Assembly (NCBI GenBank): GCA_963971575.1
Contig: OZ020617.1
Location: 41,760,606-41,824,605, forward strand
Source of the DNA: Liopterus haemorrhoidalis
Taxonomy: Eukaryota > Arthropoda > Insecta > Coleoptera > Dytiscidae
Direction of reading: 5' to 3'
Length of the DNA stretch: 64,000 nucleotides
The translations under genes and the position numbers were made by a program. Below are positions 11,085 through 20,788 of this stretch, one piece after another (position 1 is the first letter of the stretch; each line of letters starts with the position of its first letter). The notes beneath the pieces are model-generated. The model did not search any database and was not told where the DNA came from. It saw only the letters and a program-made list of their open reading frames with translations.

Positions 11085-12095
11085 ACTGCTTGTATATCAA
11101 AAATGTTTCGTCAGATCTCTCAAATGTTACCTCGGGCGTTCCGCAAGGATCCATCCTTGGCCCCCTCCTCTTCTTGATTTATGTCAACGACTTCCCTTCG
11201 TACATTAGTTGAATCAGTATTTTATACGCCATCACTTGTTGATGTTATCACTATTAATATCATCGCAATGCAGAGAGCAGAAGTGCTGGTTCGACACCAA
11301 TCGACTCTCCCTAAACCTCCAACAACACTGAACAAATTACTTTAACACTAAAAGCAAACAATTTTGATAAACCGAAATCTGTGAACTGGGGGTACTAATT
11401 GATCCCAAACTCAGTTGAGTTAAGCATGTTGGTGCACTAGCAAACAAATTGTATTCTGATATATATTTGCTAAAAAACCTGACATCCATTTACTGACGTC
11501 CTGAGAATTGCATAGTATGCATTATTCCACTCCCAAATGACGTATGGCATTACAGCATGGGATCATTCGGCAGCAGCTAACAGAATTTTTAGCCTACAAC
11601 GACGCGCAATCTGAGTAATGAAACGCTCATCCGACTGAGCTGACTGTCGGAATAATGTTTTTTCTTTAGATATAATCAGACAAATTCTGTAACTCAGTTA
11701 CTGTGAAAATAGGAACTAAATTCGTCATTATGAGCAAGGTCAGTTACTACCATGAATGAAAGTCATTGTACTTTTTATAATATTTTATCTCGTAGTAACG
11801 TTCCTACACAGTAATTTTTTACAGAATTGATCTGATTGACTCTTCCATCTGCGTTCATCTACCATTCCCTAATTTTGGCACATAAAAAAATAAGCAGTTT
11901 TCAAACTCATGCGGAAATACACAAATACAACACAAGAGGCAAGCCGAATTTATACCCAGATTTTCTGACGCAGTCAAACTACTGAATAAGTTACCGGTGG
12001 AACTCAGAAGTTTGGGTTCTAACAAATTCAAAAAAAGGATGAAGCAATTCTTTACTGAGCATCTTTTTTACTCCAAAGAAGAATTATTCAAATAA
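11085..12095 (+). pseudogene. Non-LTR retrotransposon reverse transcriptase to 3' end
   Basis: At about 11123-11190 one frame reads [20 protein letters not shown], the hallmark of the palm motif of Jockey/CR1-like reverse transcriptases. Further down ELGVLIDPKLS and ALANKLYSDIYLLKNL are seen (thumb region), then HKYNTRGKPNLYP and the C-terminal FKKRMKQFFTEHLFYSKEE-like stretch near 11900-12090. The expected order is preserved. Stops and frameshifts show it is dead, and a short MITE (11677-11850) interrupts it. Confidence 0.75.
11677..11850 (+). mobile_element. Short MITE in the LINE (ATTCTGTAA family)
   Basis: It is bounded by ATCAGACAAATTCTGTAACT and its inverse TTACAGAATTGATCTGAT, about 170 bp. 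A relative in opposite orientation lies at 35311-35477. A larger relative with ATTCTGTAA ends is at 49932-51151. Confidence 0.65.
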
Positions 12096-12117
12096 TAATT
12101 GGATAATTAAATGTATA

Positions 12118-12554
12118 CAGTCTGTTTCAAACGGTTAGGCGGAACTAAATGGGAATTTCGTTCTTTTAGGTTGTCACAAAAAGGGACCTTGCTTGGGTTA
12201 TTTCATTTTTCACGTTGGAATGTCAAAATTTAAAATTCCAACAATGAAACCATGGAAACGAATGACATATGTCAATCTTAAATTAATTTTCTTACATATT
12301 TTAATGACAATAAAATAAATAAATGGAATATTTGTATTAAGAATGACACAAAAAATCAAAATATAAAGAAAATGACATTTTAAAATGATATTAACCTTAA
12401 CCAAACAATGTTTGTTGCAAGTATGACTTACAAAGCTTAAACAAAACGGCTGAAAAGCATGATTTAAACGATGAAAGTAAGTAGATTTTTGCAATCTACT
12501 TACTTTCATCGTTTTACTTTCATCTAGTTCCGCCTAACCGTTTGGAACAGACTT
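12118..12554 (+). mobile_element. FAM1 element, copy 2
   Basis: A 437-bp copy with CAGTCTGTTTCAAACGG and CCGTTTGGAACAGACTT ends and TA on each side. It carries an extra local duplication in inverted orientation near its right end (about 12475-12530) that other copies lack. Confidence 0.85.
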
Positions 12555-12574
12555 TAACCATACTTTTAAAAGCC

Positions 12575-12676
12575 AGATTTACAAGTTCACATGATTCTAC
12601 AAAAGTCTATTTACACCACAACAATCACTAAAGTAACCAGATCTAGTTTCGTATTACAAATTGAGACAGATTATAG
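12575..12676 (+). repeat. FAM2 element fragment
   Basis: This stretch, ending TTTCGTATTACAAATTGAGA then CAGATTAT, matches the right arm of the FAM2 elements at 30461-31897. Only one end is present. Confidence 0.6.
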
Positions 12677-12682
12677 TAACAT

Positions 12683-13870
12683 ATAACCTGTTCATTTTTG
12701 TAAGAACACACTAGATCTGGTTATTTTGGTTACTTTTATGATGTGTTACTGACTTTAAATGTCAATTAAAAATATTCCTTACGCTGTAAAACGGACTTTA
12801 GGTTGATAAGGTTATGATCACTATAATTAAGATATCATTTTTAGGGTTTTGTAGGTATGACCAAAAAACCCTTATACCGTCATTTTGTCGTCTGTCTGTC
12901 TGTCTGTTCGGTAAAAATTGTAGCCAAACAGCTAAACCTAGAGAGTTGAAATTTGGCATGCTTATACAACTCTTTGACCCGCACATAGGAAAAATACTAA
13001 AACATCTAAAAACATACCCCCCTAAAAATATAAACAAATATGTGCTTATCGAAAACAAATTTTTTTTTTTAAATTATGAGTAGGGTATCAAATGAAAGCC
13101 CTTAGTACGTGGATTAACGATCAAATTTTTATTTTTGAAAAATAAATTATTTTGATGCGATATTTGCCAAAATTGTGCAAAAAAAAATTTTGTCCCACAC
13201 CCTATAGCCCAGATGGTTTAAACTAAAAATCTAAAAAAAATCTAAGTAATGTATATTGGTGTGAACCGAAATAGTACAACAGGAATTTTTGATCAGATTA
13301 TGTTTTCGGAAATTAACGCATTTTTTGTGGTTTTTGGTTCACAAAGTACAAAAGTTATACCAATGTAAGACACTCACATGCAAGGCGTACGATGGCGTTA
13401 TTGGTTAGAGCACTGGTGTTAAAACTCGCTGGTAAACGAAGGGTTTCGAGTATTAAGTGAATTTTATTTTTTGTTTTTTTTTTGCATTTTTATTATGTTG
13501 AAATTATTTTGTCAAAATTCTAGTTATATTTTGACAAATGTTGTATTTAATTTTTAAGAGCGTAAATTTAATAATTATCTTATTATATGATTAACAGACG
13601 ATAAATTATTTTAAAAATATCGTTCATTTTGCCGTGATTACTACAAAGTAAAATTTGTCCTACACACTCAGCATGCCGCCTTCACTTATTATATACCTGC
13701 GAAACCCTGAAATGTGTGAATATTCACACTTCACATCAATTTTTCATTATGACCTATGTCAAATGGATCGACATTTTATAATACCAACATGACATACAGC
13801 TTCAAAGGCGCAAACTATTGAAAACAAAATTCCCTCTTAGTTTGTTCTTACAAAAGTGAACAGCTTATAT
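12683..13870 (+). mobile_element. FAM4 inverted-repeat element interrupted by REP-A
   Basis: The left end ACCTGTTCATTTTTGTAAGA and right end CTTACAAAAGTGAACAGCTT are inverted repeats. The interior is split by a REP-A copy (about 12834-13736). A related uninterrupted piece at about 32150-32365 reads straight across the insertion point. Confidence 0.6.
12834..13736 (+). mobile_element. REP-A repeat, Helentron/DINE-1-like, copy 2
   Basis: A 0.9-kb copy starting TTAGGGTTTTGTAGGTA with (GTCT)n near 12889. It ends TACCTGCGAAACCCTGAA plus the perfect palindrome GTGTGAATATTCACAC. It is inserted in a T-run of FAM4, as Helentrons prefer. A tRNA-like module is seen at about 13390-13455 (A-box-like TTGGTTAGAGCACTGG, B-box-like GGGTTTCGAGT). 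Confidence 0.7.
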
Positions 13871-14454
13871 TTTCAATAACCAGGCCTTGAAAAAAATGAA
13901 TAAAAATATTGAATTAATAAATTCACACATAATCTAAACTGCATCTTATTGCACTGAAGCAAAAAAATAATAACATTCATTTGTAAGTCTTCGCGAATTT
14001 AAATGTCAGTGTAAAAAAGAAGTATGAAACTGTAATGCATCGTAATGTGTTGTTTGCCTTGAGTTATACATGCCTTGAGTGGTAAACAAATGTCAATGTC
14101 AAGGCTATGAGGCACCGTTCTAGGACTGCTGATATGCCAGACGTCATACAGGAACGTCGGGCATAAACACAGACAGGAATATAATCGGAAATCGTCTGGA
14201 ACCACCGTTAAAACATAAAACTATTTTCAAATTCTAAACTTTAGGAAACTAATGATGCGATTTTACTATAAATTTAACGAGTTATCGTTGCTATGGTAAC
14301 AAATATAAATGTTAAGTGTTAAATAAGGAAAGAAAAACTTCATAGTCAAATTTATTTGTGTTCTGACTAAATTTTAACAAGTGATCACATGTGTCTTTTT
14401 AATTATAATTTTTTTATTTACGTCAATTATAAACATAGAGCGTGTCTCCAGATC
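13871..14454. other. Intergenic, nothing recognised
   Basis: AT-rich sequence between FAM4 and FAM1. The open frame on the reverse strand here has no recognisable features. Confidence 0.45.
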
Positions 14455-14456
14455 TA

Positions 14457-15271
14457 CAGTCTGTTCCAAACGGTTAAGCGGAACTAGATTTTGCAATCTA
14501 GTTACTTTCATCCTTTAAATCGTGCCTTTCGGCCGTTTTGTTTAAGCTTTGTAAATCATACTTACAATAAACATTTTTTGGTTAAAGTTAATATCATTTT
14601 AAAATGTCATTTTCTTTATATTTTGATTTTTTGTCATTCTTAATACAAATTTCCCATTTACACTCTGTTCCAAACGGTTAGGCGGAACTAAGTGGGAATT
14701 TTGTTCTTTTAAGTTGTCACGAGAAGGGACCTGGCTTGGGTTATTTCATTTTTCACGTTGGAATGTCAAAATTTAAAATTTCAACAATGAAACCATGGAA
14801 ATGAATGACATATGTCAAAATTAAATTATTTTTTTACGTATTTTAATGACAAAAAAATAAATAAATGGGAAATTTGTATTAAGAATGACACAAAAAATCA
14901 AAATATAAAGAAAATGTCATTTTAAAATGATATTAACCTTAATCAAAAAATGTTTATTGAAAGTATGATTTACAAAGCTTAAACAAAACGGCCGAAAAGC
15001 ACGATTTAAACGATGAAAGTAACTAGATTGCAAAATCTAGTTCCGCTTAACCGTTTGGAACAGACTTTATTTATTTTTTTGTCATAAAAATATCTAAAAA
15101 AAAATATTTAATTTTGACATATGTCATTCGTTTCCATGGTTTCATTGTTGGAATTTTAAATTTTGACATCCCAACGTGAAAACTGAAACAACCCAAGCAA
15201 GGTCCCTTCTCGTGACAACCTAAAAGAACGAAATTCCCATTTAGTTCCGCCTAACCGTTTGGAACAGACTG
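14457..15271 (-). mobile_element. FAM1 element, outer copy split by another FAM1
   Basis: This reverse-orientation copy has its two ends at 14457 (CAGTCTGTTCCAAACGG) and 15271 (CCGTTTGGAACAGACTG), flanked by TA. It is interrupted at an internal TA by a forward copy (14661-15067). Removing the insert and one TA restores 406 bp of continuous FAM1. Confidence 0.92.
14661..15067 (+). mobile_element. FAM1 element, inner nested copy
   Basis: A 407-bp forward copy starting CACTCTGTTCCAAACGG and ending GGAACAGACTT. It is flanked by duplicated TA (14659-14660 and 15068-15069) within the outer copy. Confidence 0.92.
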
Positions 15272-15288
15272 TAGTTTTACAATATGTA

Positions 15289-16030
15289 TAGGGGAAACTT
15301 CCTAAGCGCCCTAACATCTAGTGACAATTTGCGGAAGATACGAAAGTGACATTGTTTTGTTTTTTTCAATAGAGAAATACGTGTTTTTCTGTTGTTTGTG
15401 TTTTATTTTTGTGAATCATGGAAAAAAAACAATCAGTTTTGTTGTGTGCCGCAATGTAAATCCTGAATAAGGAAGAATCCCTCTTAAACATTCCATAATT
15501 TACCTAAATCGAAAAAAATATCAATTGTAACGACGTTTGGAGGCAGAGAGAAAGTGGATCGTAGGTTTTTATGGACCCAAAAACTAAAAACGGGCAAAAA
15601 TCCAAGCCCATGCATGCACGTTTGCTCGTTGCATTTTATGGAAAGTGATTTTTTACGTCCAAGAAAAGACTGAAAAAAAAAGCATTTATCCTACCCAAAA
15701 TTTGCCTAAATCATCAGTTGATATATTAAAAGGCCCTTCTACTTTTTCAGGCAGAGATATTAATTTTTACTAATGTATTTACCATATTTTTGTTGTTATT
15801 ATATTGACAGACAGTCAAAAAGAATTAAAAACACAATGAAAAACAAAATAGTTTAAATATAAAAATCGTAATTACCTTTAAATAAAAAAAAAAAAGCTCG
15901 GAAAACAGGAAAAGTACAACTGGTGTTCATTTTCACCATGTAAACAAATACACGAGTAAAAGTTTAATGTCACTTTCGAGTGTTCCAGCTTTGCCGCATA
16001 TGGCGCTGCGATCTTAAAAAGTTTCCCCTA
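15289..16030 (+). mobile_element. Inverted-repeat element with a decayed THAP domain
   Basis: Termini TAGGGGAAACTT and AAGTTTCCCCTA are inverted, and AGCGCC/GGCGCT lies just inside each. The interior, read in shifting frames from about 15440, shows CCVPQCKS, then TFHNLPKSKK, then VCSLHFMESDFLRPRK. This is the C2CH zinc-finger pattern of a THAP domain (C..C, FH.FP, C..HF...DF). THAP domains head the transposases of P and Kolobok elements. Stops break it, so this is a non-autonomous derivative. A right-end copy is at 1-198. Confidence 0.7.
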
Positions 16031-16074
16031 TAGGATATTTCGAACGTTTAAAAGGAACTAGATTTTGAAACCTA

Positions 16075-16593
16075 CAGTCAGTTTAACCGTTAGAATGCAG
16101 TACAGGATGGAGTACGGGAGTGCTTGGTACAGTGGCCACTTTTCAACAAAATTATCTGTAAATAATAATCTGTTTGAATTAACATCTCAATTTTTTAAGT
16201 GCTTTAAGGTACCACTAGGAAGATATTAATCTACTACATTAATATTTTAAACAAGTATGAACTACTAACAAAAAATAATGTCCTCTCTCTCCTAGTTCTT
16301 TTTCATACTCTCTAATGATGGGTTCTCCCAATAATACTATCCTTTTCTTCCTTGGCGAGGTTGCCAGCTGAAAATCGCCCTAGTCGTTGAAAACTAACCA
16401 TTTGTACCATAATGGTTAGTCATTTTTCCCTGATAATTTTTCCATTTAATTTCAATAAATAATCAGCAAAAGAATATAAAATTACTTATAACATTGTGGG
16501 TTCATTGATATATTTGACAGTTTTGCAACATTTGGCAACACCGCTCCAATTTCCCATAAGAACAATACTGCATTCTAACGTTTGAACGAACTA
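16075..16593 (+). mobile_element. Inverted-repeat element, TA target
   Basis: The left end CAGTCAGTTTAACCGTTAGA then ATGCAGTA is mirrored at the right by TACTGCATTCTAACGTTTGA then ACGAACTA. TA is on both sides. The 519-bp interior has no coding potential. The ends resemble FAM1 only in the first bases. Confidence 0.7.
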
Positions 16594-16964
16594 TAGTTTA
16601 TCGATAGAATTGGTATTTTGGCCATTTTGTTTAAGATTTGTAAATCATACATACATTGAACATTTTTAGGCTAGGGTGAATTACATAATAGGTTCCCAAC
16701 GCCTAGGTAGGGGTATTGGGACAGAGAAAGTTCTCAGTTTCTAGACCGCCGGCCATATATATGAAAGCCACGTGGTCAGTGTGACATTTCGACAGGTCCT
16801 ATTATCCCTGTATGAACAGGTACTCATTTTAAATATTAAATACTTGAGGCTGAGTCGACCCAAGAGCCGACTGCATAATATCAGATGATAAAAATCCGAA
16901 GCAGGTGGAGGGATTTGAACCCAAGTCCCTGTGTTCCGTAGGGTGTTATTATCATTACATTTAG

Positions 16965-17875
16965 ATTTTTAGGGTTTTGTAGGTATGACCAAAAAACCCT
17001 TATACCGTCATTTTGTCGTCTGTCTGTCTGTCTGTCTGTTGGGTAAAAATTGTAGCCAAACGGCTAAACCTAGAGAGTTGAAATTTGGCATGCCTATACA
17101 ACTCTTTGACCCGCACATAGGAAAAATACTAAAACATCTAAAAAACATACCCCCCTAAAAATATAAACAAATATGTGCTCATCGAAAACAAAAATATTTT
17201 TTTTAAATTCTGAGTAGGGTATCAAATGAAAGCCCTTAGTACGTGGATTAACGATCAAATTTTTATTTTTGCAAAATAAATTATGTTGATGCAATTTTTG
17301 CCAAAAATGTGCAAAAAATTTTTTGTCCCACACCCTGTAGCCCAGATGGTATAAACTAAAAATCTAAAAAAATTCTAAGTAATGTATATTGGTGTGAACC
17401 GAAATAGTACAACAGGAATTTTTGATCAGATTATGTTTTTGGAAAATAACGCATTTTTTGTGGTTTTTGGTTCACAAAGTACAAAAGTTATACCAATGTA
17501 AGACACTCACATGCATGGCGTGCGATGGCTACATGCGTTAGAGCACTCTTAAACTGGCTGGAAAACGAAGGGTTTCGAGTTCGAGTGAATTTTATTTTTT
17601 CTGTTTTTTTTGCATTTTTATTATGTTGAAATTATTTTGTCAAAATTCTAGTTATATTTTGACAAATGTTGTATTTAATTTTTATGAGCGTAAATTTAAT
17701 AACCAGTCTTATTATATGATTAACAGACAATAAATTATTTTAAAAATATCGTTCATTTTGCCGTGATTACTACAAAGTAAAATTTGTCCTACACACTCAG
17801 CATACCGCCTTCACTTATTATATACCTGCGAAACCCTGAAATGTGTGAATATTCACACTTCACATAAATTTTTTT
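16965..17875 (+). mobile_element. REP-A repeat, Helentron/DINE-1-like, copy 3
   Basis: It has the same architecture as copy 2: TTAGGGTTTTGTAGGTA, a (GTCT)n run near 17018, TACCTGCGAAACCCTGAA and the terminal palindrome GTGTGAATATTCACAC followed by T's. The tRNA-like module (about 17525-17585) is at the same place but differs in sequence. Confidence 0.7.
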
Positions 17876-18055
17876 ATGCTATTCTTTGATGTTTTTTTAA
17901 AAATATATTATTATTTTATTATTTATAATAAATGTCACTTAACATTTAGTTCCCATAAAACCAAAGTTCCCATAAACTATATAGGTAATTGACAAAAAAT
18001 ATTTTATTAAAATATTTATAATTGGGAATTAAGCCCTGCTTGTATTGAAATAAAG

Positions 18056-19215
18056 TTTTAGGGTTTTGTCGCTATGACCAAAAAACCCTTATAACGTTAC
18101 TCAAATGTCTGTCCACGTGTACACCCAGGGGGGATCACGGGCATGACCCCCCCCCCCCGAGGTCCAAAAAAACGTGTTTTTGAAGTGAGGCCTTTTTTTT
18201 TAGGTCATCACTTATAATTTAGAAATGAGAACCTTTTTAATAAATTTCTCTTCTGAGCCTCCCCCCCCAAGAATAATTACAGGATGCGTGCCTGTGTCTG
18301 TCTATTTGGTAGAAATTGTGGCTGAACTTAGAAAGTTGTAATTTGGCATACTTGTACAACTCTTCCGGTGCCGCATGCTAATTACCTACCCACCTTAAAC
18401 CGAACTAATTACAGAAACCGAAATAGAGCAAACCGGGAATGCTTTATTGAGGCCCTTTGCTCCTCTTGAGGAGTTGTTGGTACTAATATATATTATACAA
18501 CTCTTTGACCCACATATAGGAAAACTATAAAGTTCATAAAAACACATTGCAAGAAAAATATAAACAAACATTAATTAAACGAAAAAATAATACTATATTA
18601 AAATACAAGTTTAATAAGACTTGATTTTGATCCACGCGTCGATGTTAGAAAACAAGTCACGAAGCGACGAGTTTTCTAATCGACAAGTGCAGCAAAAAGC
18701 CTTCTGTGACGAGTTTTTTATACAATTTTTTGCTTTTTCGTGCCTTTTACAATAATAAACTTGCACTATATAATCAAACAGCATCCCCGATTAGAGACTT
18801 TGGTATGTGAATGTAGCGGTTAGCCAGACTGGTTTAATATTTTTATATTTTTCAAGGTAGCTATCAATTGTTTTGTCCAATTTGCAAGTTATTGTAACAA
18901 TTTTATCAATTTTATGAATTTAAATGTTTAGTGTCATAATGAAACTCATTATAACACTAAATTCAGTTTCATAATTAAAAATGCAAAACTCGCTAATGAA
19001 ATGAAAAAAAGGATTACTGTTAAAAATGTTGATAGGGGTATCAAATAAAACCTCTTGTGTGGATAAACCAACAAATTTTTATTTTTGGAATATCCAAAGT
19101 TTTAATGTGATTTTCGCCAAAAATGGTTTCTATGAAAACCGAAATAGTTCGACAGGAATGTCTTATTAGATTAGTTTTTCAAGAAATATCGAAATAACTT
19201 TATGTGTGGTTGAAA
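18056..19215 (+). mobile_element. REP-A repeat, old diverged copy with insertions
   Basis: TTAGGGTTTTGTCGCTATGA starts the copy. Blocks matching REP-A reappear at about 18297-18362, 18496-18590 and 19025-19200, separated by unrelated insertions. One insertion (about 18127-18295) is rich in poly-C and A-tracts. The right end was not found. Confidence 0.5.
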
Positions 19216-19496
19216 AAACGTTTTTTTTTAAATTTATTGTTTGGTTTCAGATGAAAGCTCGTAAAACATAGATTAAGGAACGAAAATAAAATATTTTTTT
19301 TATATTTCTGTCGTCACTTAGATTTTTTTTTTGCCCTTGACGACGTTTCAGCTCAGTACTACCCTGTGCCTGGTTAATTATTGTTAGTAAGAAACAATAA
19401 AAATAAACATTTCATAAAAACTGCATGGAAGATTTTGCATTTATTTTATATAAGTAGTATTTCAGTGAAGTTGTAAATAAATATATAAAAAAAAAA

Positions 19497-19660
19497 ATCA
19501 GCTGAGGCCACCAAGAACCGACTGTAAAACAATTCACAGTAAAAACAATTGATTCGTGTTAAAAAGCCTAATTCGTGCTTATCTGTCAAAATCCCGAAAA
19601 GTAAAAATTGGTAAGAATGATCATAATACCTGCCTTTCTATACGTGACAGTCGGTAAAAA
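19497..19660 (+). mobile_element. REP-C repeat, short copy
   Basis: It begins ATCAGCTGAGGCCACCAAGA and ends GACAGTCGGTAAAAAT, about 160 bp. It retains both ends of the REP-C family but lacks the microsatellite. Confidence 0.5.
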
Positions 19661-20788
19661 TGTTTAATAAAGATCAAAAGTTAACAATTTGATTAATATT
19701 TATTGTACAATTATTTGAAAACCTTTTTAATGTTCTTTTGTACTTACATTGAACCATTTCACAATGTGTAACTCAAATTTTCGATATCAATATTAATTAC
19801 TATGAAATAAATCCATAAAGGTAGATTGAAAAACCGGAAAAGTCCTAACCTTAACCTACATTTTGACAAAATTCCGACTGGTTTTATCAATATTTGTCCC
19901 AAAATATATGATAAAACAGTTGCCGGCGATTGTCCTCAAGCCCAGATTTAGATAATACGTTAAATAAATACATGTTAGTAGAATATTTACAATTTTTTAT
20001 AGTTTAGTTGTTTTAAAATTGATAACACTAGACAAATTTGTAAATAAAATTAATAAAAAACAAAATCCTACCTTTTTTTCTGATTAAAAATTGTTCTACA
20101 TTTGATTCTGTGGCAAATTTATCTGTAAAAACAAATGAGTTAAAATACGAGGGTAAACATTGAGATAAAACAAATACAACCATGGGGTCTCATTAGTATT
20201 TTGTAGTAGATTGTGAAAACAAAAAACGAAAGTGATAATTTAGAATGAAGTATAACTTTACATACATATTACGTAAACTTGTCAAATGTGAATGGAATGA
20301 AATATGTAATGAAATAATTAATAAAGTAAATAAATTTAAAATATAAAGTTTTGGGAGTACTGTTAATTATAGGACCACTACATAACATTTTTTTTATAAA
20401 ATGATGGTTAGGTAAACAGTTAATAACAAATGCAAACTTAACTGTCAAAAAACATTACCTTGAACAATGTATATATTCACTTTTATCCAAATAACTTTAA
20501 CAAACCAAAAGACATATTAATATTTAAATAAAATTGCACTTCAACTGATACAGTTCACGGACATATTGCCATATCCACCATTAGTCTTTTTATCCAATCA
20601 GAATTTCACAACTTCCACACGTTTTAGTACAATGAGCGCCATCTATGATCTGACAATAAAATTAACTTTTTCCGCTGAATTTAAACATAATTACCCAATT
20701 AAATGTAATTTATTTATTTAGTAAAATCATTGTACATCCTGTTAAATGCATGGTGTGCGTATGATACCTCATTTAATATTAAAATACG
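19661..20788. other. Upstream region of the plus-strand dehydrogenase
   Basis: About 1.1 kb of AT-rich sequence with no repeat or gene recognised. It presumably contains the promoter and 5' UTR of the gene starting at 20789, but no core promoter motif could be assigned with confidence. Confidence 0.4.

Noticed and set aside
16895..16950. tRNA-like B-box (reverse of GGATTTGAACCC)
   Set aside because: No matching A-box or acceptor stem found at the right distance.
18127..18295. A hAT element with poly-C and A-tracts inside old REP-A
   Set aside because: CAGGGG-like start seen, but neither a matching inverted end nor an 8-bp duplication was found.
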